A stretch of 64,000 nucleotides of DNA from Chryseobacterium piscicola (GCF_900156685.1 NZ_FTOJ01000002.1:248001-312000), one strand, 5' to 3'. Positions 36,906 through 45,929 are shown, numbered from the stretch's first letter. Translations and numbers: made by a program. Notes: generated by a model from the sequence alone, not told the origin.

Positions 36906-37373
36906 TTACAAAAATGGTTTCATCTCTTTCTCGATCTGCGTTCTCAGTTCCATCAGGCGTTTAGCATATATTTCTTGCTGTTTTTCTTCTTCCGTTTCAG
37001 GAATCCATCTTGGTACAGGGAGCTTTTTGCCATTTTCATCTACAGCCACAAAAACGATGATGCAGTGTGTTTTCTTATCAAAAGTAGGTTGCTTTAAATT
37101 TCTTGAAAAAACATTAATTGAAATATGCATACTAGAAGAACCTGTGAAAATTACTTGTGCTTCAACTTTCACAATTTCGCCAATCTTAATTGGTTCATAA
37201 AAACGAATTCCGCCTACGTAAACAGTTACAGAATAATTTCCGCTCCAAGTAGTTGCACAAGCATATCCGGCTTGGTCTATCCATTTCATTACACTCCCTC
37301 CATGTACATTTCCACCATAATTAACGTCTGAAGGTTCAGAAATAAACTGAAAAGTTACTGGTTTATTGTCCAT
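36906..37373 (-). CDS. Acyl-CoA thioesterase, hotdog fold (YciA/BACH-like)
   Basis: A 155-residue single hotdog domain. DVNYGGNVHGGSVMKWIDQAGYACA holds the conserved Asn, the HGG turn and the catalytic Asp of the YciA/acyl-CoA hydrolase subgroup, and SRNLKQPTFDKKTHCIIVFVAVDENGKKLPVPRW matches its C-terminal half. These enzymes release free CoA and fatty acids from acyl-CoA in the cytoplasm and usually act as hexamers. It is a single gene convergent with rny. Confidence 0.9.
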   Translation of the reverse strand: MDNKPVTFQFISEPSDVNYGGNVHGGSVMKWIDQAGYACATTWSGNYSVTVYVGGIRFYEPIKIGEIVKVEAQVIFTGSSSMHISINVFSRNLKQPTFDKKTHCIIVFVAVDENGKKLPVPRWIPETEEEKQQEIYAKRLMELRTQIEKEMKPFL

Positions 37374-37493
37374 TTGTCATAAAATTTTATTAAAGGTATC
37401 TATTTATTCTTAAAATCGTATATTAAATCATACTTTTGAAGATTGAAAACTGAAGGGGTTTTCATTTAACCATTAGAAAATGTAAAACTCTCA

Positions 37494-37847
37494 ATGAAAA
37501 AAGTATTTTATCTTAATACATGTGACACTTGCAGAAAAATTATAGGACAATTTAATCTTAAAGAATGGGAACTTAGAGAAATCAAAAAAGAACCTATTAC
37601 TAAAGAAGAAGTAGAAGCGATGTATGAACATACAAAGTCTTACGAAGATTTGTTCAGTAAAAAATCTACTCAGATTAAATTGAGAGAGATAGATTTAAAA
37701 ACTTTAACTGAAGATGATTATAAAGAATTACTTTTAGATCATTATACATTTTTGAAACGTCCGGTTTTCCTTACAGATAAAGAAATTTTTATCGGAAGTG
37801 ACAAGGCAAATGTTACCAGTTTAAAAGATTATTTCAGAGCAGATTAA
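37494..37847 (+). CDS. ArsC/Spx-family protein, 117 aa
   Basis: A thioredoxin-fold protein of the ArsC/Spx family. The N-terminal YLNTCDTCRKI carries a CxxC pair (Cys10, Cys13) like Spx and its relatives, and the C-terminal DHYTFLKRPVFLTDKEIFIGSDKANV matches the ArsC fold (RP motif). Whether it is an arsenate reductase, a general glutathione-type reductase or a regulator is open; no arsenic genes lie nearby, so I do not call it arsC. Confidence 0.85.
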   Translation: MKKVFYLNTCDTCRKIIGQFNLKEWELREIKKEPITKEEVEAMYEHTKSYEDLFSKKSTQIKLREIDLKTLTEDDYKELLLDHYTFLKRPVFLTDKEIFIGSDKANVTSLKDYFRAD

Positions 37848-37878
37848 TTTTATCTAAAAAAAGTCTTTTTGTATAATT

Positions 37879-37914
37879 AAACCTTATAGATTATAAAATC
37901 TTTGAGGTTTTTTT
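37879..37914 (+). terminator. Terminator of the ArsC/Spx-like gene
   Basis: AACCT/AGGTT outer arms with an inner AGATT/AATCT stem, followed by T (37908-37914). Confidence 0.65.
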
Positions 37915-38205
37915 GTTTTATAATGGTAATGGATGCTCCGTATTTTTTAAACGTATTTCAATTTTTTGTAAATCAATAGGATTTTCCAGTGAGATCAAAA
38001 ACAGCTGCTTTTTAATTACTTTTTTGTGATATAGATATTTTTTTTCAATTATAATCAATTAGTGATTAAAGCAATGTGTTTTTTACTTTAATTATAAACC
38101 AATGCCGTAAAACAAAAAATAATTGCCGGAAGTCACAAAGCAAGTGTTTTGCAACCCAACAAGCTTCTGTAACTTAATAAAAAAAGGTTTGAAACGAAAT
38201 CGTGT
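37915..38205. other. Spacer without a gene
   Basis: No ORF on either strand that resembles a protein; a 75-codon frame on the minus strand across 38133-38360 is an accidental reading of the structured element that follows. Confidence 0.5.
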
Positions 38206-38315
38206 TTTAGCCCGGATAGAAGCGGCATCCTTTTTTGTGGCAGACGGATCCCGAAACTTCGGGAGGAGACTGCTGCAAAAAAGATACAGCGTATAGCCGG
38301 ATGAGCTCCTAAAAA
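38206..38315 (+). ncRNA. Structured intergenic element, copy A
   Basis: A GC-rich block folds into one long imperfect hairpin: TTTAG and CCGG near 38206-38215 pair with CCGG and CTAAA near 38298-38313; CTTTTTTG (38230-38237) pairs perfectly with CAAAAAAG (38276-38283); inside are GCAG/CTGC and CCCGA-AACT-TCGGG (38250-38263). It shares ordered words (CCCGG, AGCGG, CCTTTT, GCAAAA) with the trpD-trpC element at 7786. I recall similar blocks between genes in other flavobacteria but cannot check this here. It could be a small RNA, a 3' element, or a mobile palindrome. Confidence 0.55.
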
Positions 38316-38352
38316 AACAACCGCCTCATCATTTCTGATAAGGCGGCTGTTT
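38311..38352 (-). terminator. Terminator of the idi-gcvT operon
   Basis: CCGCCT (38321-38326) pairs with AGGCGG (38341-38346), with inner ATCA/TGAT. On the minus strand the T tract is the A run 38311-38317. It lies just beyond the gcvT stop. Confidence 0.85.
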
Positions 38353-38373
38353 CTGTACAATATATTTTACCGA

Positions 38374-39450
38374 CTAAACAAAAGGCATTTTTACCACTTT
38401 AGCGGGAATGTTTTTATTTCTTACCTGAATAAAAATTTCAGTACCCAATTTGAAATGAGGTTTGTCTACATAAGCGATACCCAAGCCAATTTTTTTCATC
38501 GGCGATTGGGTTCCAGAAGTAACTTTTCCAATAACATTTCCTTCTGCATCTACTACAGGATAATCGTGTCTAGGAACGCCTTTATCTGTTAATTCAAAAC
38601 CAACTAATTTTCTTGAAACACCTTCTTCCTTCTGTTTTGCGAAAATCTCTTTAGAAACAAAATCTTTATCGAATTTTGTAATCCAACCTAATCCAGCTTC
38701 GATTGGTGATGTGGTATCGTCTATATCCATTCCGTAAAGACAGAACCCTTTTTCAAGTCTTAAAGTGTCTCTAGCAGCTAATCCGCAAGGGATAATTCCT
38801 TCTTCTGCACCAGCTTCTATGATGGCGTCCCAAAGTTTCTCGGCATACTGATTGTTAAAATAAATTTCGAAACCGCCGCTTCCAGTATAACCTGTATTTG
38901 AAATGATCACATCGCTCACGCCTGCTACAGCACCCACAGTAAAGTTATAATAAGGAATCTCAGAAAGTTGTGTTTCTGTGATTTTCTGAAGAATTTCAGT
39001 TGCCTTGGGACCTTGTACTGCTAATAGAGACATTTCGTTTGACGCATTGGTCATTTTTGCTCCGAAAGTATTGTATTTTGAGATATGATCCCAGTCTTTG
39101 TCTATGTTTGAAGCATTTACCACCACAAAATATTTCTCATCATCCATTTTATAAACAATTAAATCGTCTACAATTCCTCCGTTTTCGTTCGGAAGGCAAG
39201 AATATTGTGCTTTTCCATTTTCAAGAGCATTTACGTTGTTGGTGGTAACGTACTGCAACAAATCTTTTGCGCCAGCTCCCTCAATGAAAAACTGTCCCAT
39301 GTGAGAAACGTCAAACAAACCTGCTTTTTCTCTTACTGCAAAATGTTCGTCTGTTACTCCGGAATATTGTACAGGCATCTCAAAGCCTGCAAAAGGTACT
39401 ATTTTCGCTCCTAGAGAAACGTGTTTGTCGTACAATGCTGTTTTTTTCAT
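38374..39450 (-). CDS. gcvT: Glycine cleavage system T protein (aminomethyltransferase)
   Basis: GcvT transfers the methylene group from the aminomethyl-lipoyl H protein to tetrahydrofolate, releasing ammonia. [68 protein letters not shown] and the C-terminal [21 protein letters not shown] are the usual folate-binding signatures. The length of 358 residues is normal. The other glycine cleavage genes are not in the window. It starts 17 bases after the preceding secreted protein gene, on one transcript with idi. Confidence 0.97.
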   Translation of the reverse strand: MKKTALYDKHVSLGAKIVPFAGFEMPVQYSGVTDEHFAVREKAGLFDVSHMGQFFIEGAGAKDLLQYVTTNNVNALENGKAQYSCLPNENGGIVDDLIVYKMDDEKYFVVVNASNIDKDWDHISKYNTFGAKMTNASNEMSLLAVQGPKATEILQKITETQLSEIPYYNFTVGAVAGVSDVIISNTGYTGSGGFEIYFNNQYAEKLWDAIIEAGAEEGIIPCGLAARDTLRLEKGFCLYGMDIDDTTSPIEAGLGWITKFDKDFVSKEIFAKQKEEGVSRKLVGFELTDKGVPRHDYPVVDAEGNVIGKVTSGTQSPMKKIGLGIAYVDKPHFKLGTEIFIQVRNKNIPAKVVKMPFV

Positions 39451-39467
39451 GTTTAATTTTTTTATTT

Positions 39468-39944
39468 CTATTTTTTTATTTTAAAACTTGCAAAAGATTC
39501 TTCGAAAAGCAGTTTATAATTTCCGTTCCAATGTTTCTTTTGGCAATTGATGCTTAAAAGAAACAAATTTTTGTTTTTCTGATACACTTTTGTAATCCAA
39601 AAAAGATTTTCTTTTTCATCAAAATAATCATACTGATATTCTGAATATCCTTTTTGGGAGCCTTTCTTTTTTACTTTTTTCTCATCATCCGTAGAATTGT
39701 ATAATGCTAAAATAAATTTTTTCACTTCATCTTTCGGCAAATCTAGATCATGGTATTCTGAAATAGTAATTGCGCCAATCTGGTTGTTTGGAAATATATT
39801 AACAATATCTTCATCTTTGGTGGCTTTCCATAAATCTGGTTTAGAAATTGAATAATTTTCGCTTTCGTAAAGCTCAGTCCGTAATTTTTGAGAAAACGAA
39901 AAGACGCTCAATAAAATTGTCGTTATCAAAAATGATTTTTTCAT
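39468..39944 (-). CDS. Hypothetical secreted protein, 158 aa
   Basis: A signal peptide ([19 protein letters not shown]) is followed by a small domain that begins [38 protein letters not shown] and ends [18 protein letters not shown]. The layout (SI..P..W......D..IF...N...ITI to F..S..SF) resembles PsbP-like/DUF1795 proteins, but the similarity is weak. It lies between idi and gcvT with short gaps (34 and 17 bases), so the three are probably co-transcribed without an obvious functional link. Confidence 0.75.
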   Translation of the reverse strand: MKKSFLITTILLSVFSFSQKLRTELYESENYSISKPDLWKATKDEDIVNIFPNNQIGAITISEYHDLDLPKDEVKKFILALYNSTDDEKKVKKKGSQKGYSEYQYDYFDEKENLFWITKVYQKNKNLFLLSINCQKKHWNGNYKLLFEESFASFKIKK

Positions 39945-39978
39945 ACCTATGTGTTTATTATAGAGCTTATAATTGTGT

Positions 39979-40488
39979 TTAAAATTGATGTTTATATTCT
40001 TCCAAAATGATTTTAAACCATTCGGTAAATTGTTCAGGTTGTTCAGAAATTTCTTGATCTAAATTTTTGAGTGAAACGTAGCGGATTTCTTCCACTTCGT
40101 CTTTATTTAAATTAAACTCTGAATTGTATTGTCCAATAAAAACATGGTCGAGTTCGTGCTCCCAAAGCCCGCTTCCGACGTCTGCTTTGTATATAAAATG
40201 AAATTTTTCTGAGATTTGAGTTTCAATTCCTAATTCCTCCATCAATCTTCTATTTGCTCCTTCAAGATATGTTTCATCTATCCTTGGGTGCGAACAAACA
40301 GCATTTGTCCATTGGTTGGGAGAGTGGTATTTCTTTGAAGCACGCTTCTGCAAAAGCATTTCACCTTTTTCGTTAAATAAAAAAACCGAAAAAGCACGGT
40401 GTAGCAAACCATTGATATGAGCCTGCTGTTTTTCCATTAAGCCTAAGACTTTATCTTCGGGATTTACTAATATTACGAATTCTTCCAT
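39979..40488 (-). CDS. idi: Isopentenyl-diphosphate delta-isomerase, type 1
   Basis: Idi converts isopentenyl diphosphate to dimethylallyl diphosphate for isoprenoid synthesis. The Nudix-like fold shows the catalytic Cys65 in TNAVCSHPR and the acid Glu112 in LWEHELDHVF, with GANRRLMEELGI as the Nudix-type helix. The length of 169 residues is typical of type 1. It is the first gene of the idi-hypothetical-gcvT unit, and a -7 box sits 5 bases before its ATG. Confidence 0.95.
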   Translation of the reverse strand: MEEFVILVNPEDKVLGLMEKQQAHINGLLHRAFSVFLFNEKGEMLLQKRASKKYHSPNQWTNAVCSHPRIDETYLEGANRRLMEELGIETQISEKFHFIYKADVGSGLWEHELDHVFIGQYNSEFNLNKDEVEEIRYVSLKNLDQEISEQPEQFTEWFKIILEEYKHQF

Positions 40489-40493
40489 TCCTA

Positions 40494-40501
40494 CAAATTT
40501 A
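40494..40501 (-). promoter_or_regulatory. -7 box of idi, 5 bases from the ATG
   Basis: TAAATTTG on the minus strand ends 5 bases before the idi ATG at 40488, predicting a transcript with almost no leader. Confidence 0.45.
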
Positions 40502-40699
40502 AGTTTTAATCGTGATTTTGTAAAATAATTGTTTGAAATTTTTAATATTTATGAAATATTGGCTTTTTTTTAAATAAAATTCGCCAACTAATTTTGTGAA
40601 AAATGCAATAAAATGATTTGTTTTGATTATTTAAAATGTTTTTACTGTTAAAATTTTAACATAAACTAAGTTTAACATCACTCCTTAACCAATAATGAT

Positions 40700-40707
40700 T
40701 AACTTTG
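40700..40707 (+). promoter_or_regulatory. -7 box of the HAD-like gene
   Basis: TAACTTTG, 16 bases before the ATG at 40724. Confidence 0.6.
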
Positions 40708-40723
40708 CACTTTAAAAATTTAA

Positions 40724-41128
40724 ATGATGGAATTAGATTATATTGAGCATATAAGCCCGATTTTGAAAGACGGAATAAAAAATTATCTTATTGATATCGA
40801 TGGAACTATTACCGAAGATGTTCCCAACGAAGAACCAGAAAGAATGGTTACATGCGAGCCTTTTCCAGATGCATTAGCAACTGTAAATAAATGGTATGAT
40901 GAAGGACACCAAATTTGTTTTTTTACTTCAAGAACAGAGAATTTAAAACAAATTACTATCGATTGGCTAGATAAACACGGTTTCAAATACCATAGCGTTT
41001 TGTGTGGTAAACCAAGAGGTGGGAATTATCACTGGATTGATAATCACTTGGTAAGAGCTACAAGATATAAAGGAAAATTTACAGATATGGTTGAAAAACA
41101 AGTAACCATTGAAGTTTTTAAAGATTAA
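40724..41128 (+). CDS. HAD-superfamily phosphatase-like protein, 134 aa
   Basis: The nucleophile motif YLIDIDGTITED (Asp24, Asp26) is that of HAD phosphatases, followed by motif II in CFFTSRTENLKQ and a C-terminal GKPRGGNYHWIDNHLVRA in the place of motifs III and IV. It has no cap domain, being only 134 residues long. Proteins of this type in flavobacteria are often named phosphoheptose isomerase in databases; the sequence supports HAD chemistry instead. A second ATG follows directly, so the start may be at 40727. It may share a transcript with the dehydrogenase gene downstream. Confidence 0.82.
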   Translation: MMELDYIEHISPILKDGIKNYLIDIDGTITEDVPNEEPERMVTCEPFPDALATVNKWYDEGHQICFFTSRTENLKQITIDWLDKHGFKYHSVLCGKPRGGNYHWIDNHLVRATRYKGKFTDMVEKQVTIEVFKD

Positions 41129-41226
41129 AATCTAATTAAAGATTTAAAAGTTGAATAAATGAAGCTAAAATGACTTGCATTTTTTAATTTTTAAATCTTT
41201 CAATTTTTAAATAATAAATCATATTT
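41129..41226. repeat. A/T-rich spacer with inverted repeat words
   Basis: AAAGATTTAAAA near 41141 is mirrored by TTTTTAAATCTTT near 41189, and the right arm can be read as 7-base units (TTTTTAA, TTTTTAA, ATCTTTC, AATTTTT). It resembles the other heptamer spacers in this window, but low complexity makes chance possible. Confidence 0.35.
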
Positions 41227-42186
41227 ATGAAAGTTTTAGCAAACGACGGTTTAGATCAATCTGGAATTGATGCATTAACAGAAAAAGGCTTCGAAGTAAT
41301 TACAACAAAAATTCCTCAGGAATTTCTTTTAGATTACATCAACGAGCACAAGATCCGTACAGTTTTAGTAAGAAGTGCAACACAGATAAGAAAAGATATT
41401 ATAGACAATTGCCCTTCATTGGAAATCATTGGTAGAGGTGGAGTAGGTATGGATAATATTGATGTAGAATATGCAAGAGAAAAAGGTATCCATGTGATCA
41501 ATACTCCTTCCGCATCTTCAGAATCGGTAGCAGAATTGGTTTTTGCTCATTTGTTTTCGGGTGCAAGATTTTTGCAGGATTCCAATAGGAAAATGCCTTT
41601 GGTAGGAGATACAGAATTTGCTTCGCTAAAAAAAGCATACGCTGCAGGTATAGAATTAAAGGGAAAAACCATTGGTATCGTAGGGATGGGACGTATCGGC
41701 CAAGAAGTTGCCAAAATAGCATTAGGTCTTGGTATGAGAGTAATTGCGGCTGATAATATGATTGGGAAAGCAAGTATTAAAGTAACTTTCTACAACAAGC
41801 AGTTTATTAATGTTGATATTGAAACCGAACCATTGCAGGAAGTTTTGAAGCATTCAGATTTTATCACGCTTCACGTTCCAGCTCAAAAAGAGGGGTATAT
41901 GATTGGAAAATCTGAGTTTGAAATGATGAAAGACGGTGTAGCTGTTGTGAACTGCTCAAGAGGTGGAGTAATTGATGAAACTGCCTTACTAGAAGCTTTG
42001 AATTCGGGAAAAGTGAGGTTTGCAGGTTTGGATGTTTTCGTCAATGAGCCAACGCCATCAAAAGAGATTATCACACATTCTAAAATATCCGTAACTCCGC
42101 ATACTGGTGCTTCAACGCTGGAAGCTCAGGATAGAATTGGCCTTTCTTTGGCAGAGCAAATTACAAGTATTTTGCAAATTCAGTAA
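41227..42186 (+). CDS. D-2-hydroxyacid dehydrogenase, D-3-phosphoglycerate dehydrogenase-like
   Basis: A 319-residue NAD-dependent dehydrogenase of the SerA/D-2-hydroxyacid family. The substrate-domain part GRGGVGMDNIDVEYAREKGIHVINTPSASSESVAELVFAH is followed by the nucleotide loop GIVGMGRIGQEVAK and the catalytic Arg/Glu/His set in VNCSRGGVIDE, LDVFVNEP and PHTGASTLEAQ. It lacks the C-terminal ACT regulatory domain of E. coli SerA. The first step of serine synthesis is the most likely role, but serC is not in the window. Confidence 0.88.
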   Translation: MKVLANDGLDQSGIDALTEKGFEVITTKIPQEFLLDYINEHKIRTVLVRSATQIRKDIIDNCPSLEIIGRGGVGMDNIDVEYAREKGIHVINTPSASSESVAELVFAHLFSGARFLQDSNRKMPLVGDTEFASLKKAYAAGIELKGKTIGIVGMGRIGQEVAKIALGLGMRVIAADNMIGKASIKVTFYNKQFINVDIETEPLQEVLKHSDFITLHVPAQKEGYMIGKSEFEMMKDGVAVVNCSRGGVIDETALLEALNSGKVRFAGLDVFVNEPTPSKEIITHSKISVTPHTGASTLEAQDRIGLSLAEQITSILQIQ

Positions 42187-42203
42187 AATAGTAGATTATT
42201 ATC

Positions 42204-42242
42204 ATAAAAAAATCCGCCAGAAGACAATATTCTGGCGGATTT
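42204..42242 (-). terminator. Terminator of mscL, partly bidirectional
   Basis: AAATCCGCCAGAA (42210-42222) pairs perfectly with TTCTGGCGGATTT (42230-42242); on the minus strand it is followed by T (A run 42206-42212). Confidence 0.95.
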
Positions 42243-42260
42243 GTATTTATAAAAATACAC

Positions 42261-42704
42261 TTATTTATTCTTCAACTCATCACGAATCTCAGCAAGTAAT
42301 TGCTCTGTAGCAGTTGGCGCCGCAGGTGCTGCAGGAGCTTCTACTTCAGCTTTTCTCATTCTGTTGATGGTTTTTACAAGCATGAAAACAATCAATGCAA
42401 GAAGTGCGAAATTAATTGCAACTGTAATGAAGTTTCCATAAGCAAAAATTGCAGCATCCGGAGCAAGTTCTTTTGCTTTTGCTAGCGTAGATCCTGCAGG
42501 AATATTTTCTGCCCCTTTACCCATTGCAAAATAAATACTGCTAAAGTCTGGTTTTCCAACAATAGCTGCAACGATTGGCATCACTAAGTCATCAATCACG
42601 CTCGTTACAATTTTACCGAATGCACCACCAATGATTACACCCACCGCTAGATCAAAAGCATTGCCTTTAATAGCGAATTCCTTAAATTCTTTAATAAATC
42701 CCAT
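42261..42704 (-). CDS. mscL: Large-conductance mechanosensitive channel
   Basis: MscL opens under membrane tension and releases solutes during osmotic downshock. The N-terminal EFKEFAIKGNAFDLAVGVIIGGAFGKIVTSVIDDLVMP is the pore-lining first helix with its characteristic head; the second helix is FITVAINFALLALIVFMLVKTI, followed by a cytoplasmic Ala/Pro linker and a C-terminal helix. The 147 residues are normal. It is a single gene with its own promoter box and terminator. Confidence 0.96.
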   Translation of the reverse strand: MGFIKEFKEFAIKGNAFDLAVGVIIGGAFGKIVTSVIDDLVMPIVAAIVGKPDFSSIYFAMGKGAENIPAGSTLAKAKELAPDAAIFAYGNFITVAINFALLALIVFMLVKTINRMRKAEVEAPAAPAAPTATEQLLAEIRDELKNK

Positions 42705-42732
42705 AGTTTTATTTTTTTTTAATTGTTTTCCA

Positions 42733-42740
42733 CAAAAGTA
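42733..42740 (-). promoter_or_regulatory. -7 box of mscL
   Basis: TACTTTTG on the minus strand, 28 bases before the ATG. Confidence 0.5.
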
Positions 42741-42842
42741 TCATTTATAAATAATAAATCTTGAATGTTTTGTATGTTTTTTTGATGTAAATTATTAATA
42801 ATTTGAAATAATTATAGTTATATTTATTAAAAATCAATGTTA

Positions 42843-44357
42843 ATGAAAATTTTCACAACAGATGCTATAAAAAAAGCAGATGCAGTTACAATTGAAAAAG
42901 AACCTATTTCATCTGTTAATTTAATAGAAAGAGCTGCGGAAAGTAGTGCCTACTGGATCTATTTAAACTGTAAAAACTATACCCGATTTACAATTTTCTG
43001 CGGTCCCGGAAAAAATGGGAGCGAGGGTTTTGCCATTGCAAGAATGTTGTACCTTAAAGGTTTTGATGTTGATGTATTTATTGATAAATCAAAGTCTAAG
43101 CTTTCTGATGATGCTTTGCTTAATTTTAAAAGATTACAAGATTTTTCTGGAATTACAATTTATGATTTTGTAGAAATTGACCAATATAATTTTGAAAAAA
43201 CAGTTTTAGTTGATGCGCTTTTCGGAGTCGGTTTATCGCAAAATTTAGAAGTAATTTATAAAGATGTAATTCAAAAATTAAATTTAAAAAAGAATCCTAA
43301 AATCTCTATTGATATTCCTTCCGGTTTGTTTGCAAACCACCTGAATGAAGAAAATGATATTATTTTTAAAACGGATTATACATTGACGTTCCAGTTTTGG
43401 AAAAAGAGTTTTCTTCATCCAGAAACCGGGATTTATTCTGGGGAAGTTGTGGTTTTAGATATAAAATTAAATCAGGAATTTATTGATAAAACCGAAACTT
43501 TTGATTTTGTGATTGATGATGATTTAATTTTAAAAATATTTAAACCAAGAGAAAATTTTGCACACAAAGGAATATATGGCAAAGCAATTATTGTCGGCGG
43601 AAGTTACGGTAAAATGGGTGCAGCGGTTTTGGCTACAAAATCTGCTATGAGAACGGGTTCGGGTTTAACTTTTGTACTTGCTCCAAATTGCGGTTATACA
43701 GTTCTTCAAACGACCTGTCCCGAAGCTATTTTTATTGAAGGTTGCGAAAAAAAGATTATTCAAATTGAGGAACAAGAAAATGCAGTGTATGGAATTGGTC
43801 CTGGCTTAGGAACAGAGAAAGAAACGGAAAAAGGTTTGTTTAAATTCCTTAAAAACCATCAAAAACCATTGGTTTTAGATGCCGATGCTTTAAATATGAT
43901 TTCTAAAGATGAAAGTTATTTAAAAATTATTCCAAAACACTCAATCATAACACCACATCCCAAAGAATTTGAAAGACTTTTCGGTAAAACGGAGAACTCA
44001 TTTGAAAGGTTAGATTTAGCCAAAAGAAAAGCAAAGGAATTAGAAATTATCATTGTTTTAAAAGATCATTATACGCAAGTAGTGACTTCTGAAGGTTTGG
44101 CTTTTTACAATGTTACTGGAAATTCTGGTTTAGCAAAAGGCGGAAGTGGAGATATTCTCACAGGAATTTTAACTTCACTTTTAGCTCAACAATATCCTTC
44201 CTTGGAAGCTGCACTATTGGGAGTTTGGCTTCATGGAAAAGCTGCAGATTTCGCTTTCGAAAAGTATTCAAGAGAAGCAATGCAACCCACAGATGTAATC
44301 AACGAAATCGGAAATGTTTTTCTTAGTTTAAACAAAAAAGCCACAACTAAATTGTGA
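42843..44357 (+). CDS. nnr: Bifunctional NAD(P)H-hydrate epimerase / ADP-dependent NAD(P)H-hydrate dehydratase
   Basis: This enzyme repairs hydrated NADH and NADPH. The N-terminal epimerase half (YjeF_N, about residues 1-215) has FCGPGKNGSEGFAIARML and the catalytic Asp region VDALFGVGL; the C-terminal dehydratase half (YjeF/CARKD, about 220-504) has VGGSYGKMGAAVLATKSAMRTGSG, GPGLGTEKET, VLDADALN, ITPHPKEFERLFG and NSGLAKGGSGDILTGIL. I take the ATG at 42843 (MKIFTTDAIKKAD); an ATG two codons earlier is possible. Single gene convergent with lgt. Confidence 0.95.
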   Translation: MKIFTTDAIKKADAVTIEKEPISSVNLIERAAESSAYWIYLNCKNYTRFTIFCGPGKNGSEGFAIARMLYLKGFDVDVFIDKSKSKLSDDALLNFKRLQDFSGITIYDFVEIDQYNFEKTVLVDALFGVGLSQNLEVIYKDVIQKLNLKKNPKISIDIPSGLFANHLNEENDIIFKTDYTLTFQFWKKSFLHPETGIYSGEVVVLDIKLNQEFIDKTETFDFVIDDDLILKIFKPRENFAHKGIYGKAIIVGGSYGKMGAAVLATKSAMRTGSGLTFVLAPNCGYTVLQTTCPEAIFIEGCEKKIIQIEEQENAVYGIGPGLGTEKETEKGLFKFLKNHQKPLVLDADALNMISKDESYLKIIPKHSIITPHPKEFERLFGKTENSFERLDLAKRKAKELEIIIVLKDHYTQVVTSEGLAFYNVTGNSGLAKGGSGDILTGILTSLLAQQYPSLEAALLGVWLHGKAADFAFEKYSREAMQPTDVINEIGNVFLSLNKKATTKL

Positions 44358-44400
44358 CTTTCTTAAAATTTATTTTATAGTAAACCTTATAGATAAACGT

Positions 44401-45654
44401 TTACTCTGGTTTTGCGTTTTCAGCTTCTGTAATTCTGAAATTTTTAGAATACAGCATAATTACAACTCCTGCAATCATAAACGGGATGGATAGCACTTGC
44501 CCTGTATTTAAGCTTCCTATTGAAATATATTCTTTGCCTTGTGGCTCTTTTAAAAACTCTACAAAAAATCTAATTGCCCAAAGAATGATGAAGAATAATC
44601 CGAATAACCAGCCTTGCTGATATTTTTTGTCTGTTTTTCTATATAAAATCCAAAGCAAAATAAATAATAAAACATAGCCAGCAGCTTCAAAAAGTTGCCC
44701 AGGATATCTTGGAACAGTAATACCGTATTCATCACTCATCTGAGGGAAAAGAACTGCAAAAGGAGAATTTGGATCAACTTGTTTACCGATAATTTCAGAA
44801 TTAAAAAAATTTCCTAATCTTACAAATGCACCACCCAAAGAAACAACAATTCCCAATCTGTCATACACCCAGAAAGGATTTTTTTTGATGATTTTAAATG
44901 AATAATAAAGTGTTGTGAAAATTAAAGCAATCGTTGCACCATGGCTTGCTAAACCTGAAAAACCGGTGAATTCTAATTCAGGTTTGGTTTTTATAGGAAG
45001 AAATACACTCAGAAAATCTTCTGTAAAAAGCTCTCTCTGATAAAAAATAACGTGACCTAATCTAGCGCCCAAAATAGTACCTAATAATGTCCATGTGAAA
45101 AGTGGATCGAGATATTTTTGGTTAACATGATCAATATCAAATATTTTCTTCATTAAAATAAACCCGAAACCGAATGCGAAAACAAACATTAAACTGTAAT
45201 AGTGCAGTGTAAAAGATCCTATTTTGAGTCCCACAGAAGGATCCCAGATTTTATATTCAGTACTCAAAGAAGTTTGATCGGCATCTGTAATTGGTTTCGA
45301 AGATTTTAAGATGTATTTAAAGTCTTCTCTATTCTGAGTAGGTTTGAAATCTTTATTTAAAAATTGATAACCATTTTTTTGAAGAATGGTAAAAGAATTA
45401 TCATAAAATTGTTCCCATCCGTTTTTTGATTCCAGGTTGGCTTTGTTAACGATAATTAAGCTGTTTGAGGTGTTTTTTCCTGCAAAATCAGCAAAAGTTT
45501 TTGCATCAGTTGTTGAAAAAACCTTTACCGGAACAGATTGGTTGTTCACCACCAGATTGGCATCAGAAATTCCTTCCGAATAACTTTGTGCAAAGATATT
45601 CTGAACAAAAAAGGCGAAAATAAGAAGATAAACTCTAAAGAATATAGTATTCAT
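44401..45654 (-). CDS. lgt: Prolipoprotein diacylglyceryl transferase with an extra N-terminal periplasmic domain
   Basis: Lgt attaches diacylglycerol from phosphatidylglycerol to the lipobox cysteine of lipoproteins. The Lgt core begins near residue 135 at KIWDPSVGLKIGSFTLHYYSLMF and has GLASHGATIAL, the signature GAFVRLGNFFNSEIIGKQ and RYPGQLFEA. Before it is an unusual part: a cleavable-looking signal MNTIFFRVYLLIFAFFVQNIFAQ and about 110 soluble residues (VPVKVFSTTDAKTFADFAGKNT, WEQFYDNSFTILQKNG). Typical Lgt proteins are about 280 residues; this one has 417. I place the start at 45654; the frame extends to 45711 inside yidD. Confidence 0.92.
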   Translation of the reverse strand: MNTIFFRVYLLIFAFFVQNIFAQSYSEGISDANLVVNNQSVPVKVFSTTDAKTFADFAGKNTSNSLIIVNKANLESKNGWEQFYDNSFTILQKNGYQFLNKDFKPTQNREDFKYILKSSKPITDADQTSLSTEYKIWDPSVGLKIGSFTLHYYSLMFVFAFGFGFILMKKIFDIDHVNQKYLDPLFTWTLLGTILGARLGHVIFYQRELFTEDFLSVFLPIKTKPELEFTGFSGLASHGATIALIFTTLYYSFKIIKKNPFWVYDRLGIVVSLGGAFVRLGNFFNSEIIGKQVDPNSPFAVLFPQMSDEYGITVPRYPGQLFEAAGYVLLFILLWILYRKTDKKYQQGWLFGLFFIILWAIRFFVEFLKEPQGKEYISIGSLNTGQVLSIPFMIAGVVIMLYSKNFRITEAENAKPE

Positions 45655-45673
45655 TATAAAAATGTTTTTAGCA

Positions 45674-45922
45674 TTAGTGATTGCATTTCGGGGGAACAGG
45701 ATCGTGGCCACTTCCGCCCCAAGGATGGCATTTTAAAATTCTTTTTACACCAAGCCAAAATCCTTTAAAAATACCGTGAACCTGAAGAGATTCTACCATA
45801 TAGTGCGAACAAGTAGGCTCATATCGGCAGTTTTTGGGAAGTAATGGCGAAATAAACCATTGGTAAAATCTTATTAAAATTACCAAAGGCGATGTAATGA
45901 CTTTATTGAATGTAAGTTTCAA
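45674..45922 (-). CDS. yidD: Membrane protein insertion efficiency factor YidD
   Basis: YidD is a small membrane-associated protein that assists YidC-dependent insertion. The 82 residues carry the family pattern [35 protein letters not shown] and end [12 protein letters not shown], with three conserved cysteines and the amphipathic N-terminal helix. It lies 19 bases before lgt, probably on the same transcript. It is not next to rpmH-rnpA-yidC as in many other bacteria. Confidence 0.94.
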   Translation of the reverse strand: MKLTFNKVITSPLVILIRFYQWFISPLLPKNCRYEPTCSHYMVESLQVHGIFKGFWLGVKRILKCHPWGGSGHDPVPPKCNH

Positions 45923-45929
45923 AACAATG

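Noticed and set aside
38133-38360. 75-codon open frame on the minus strand
   Set aside because: It lies across the structured element and the gcvT terminator and looks like an accidental reading of them.
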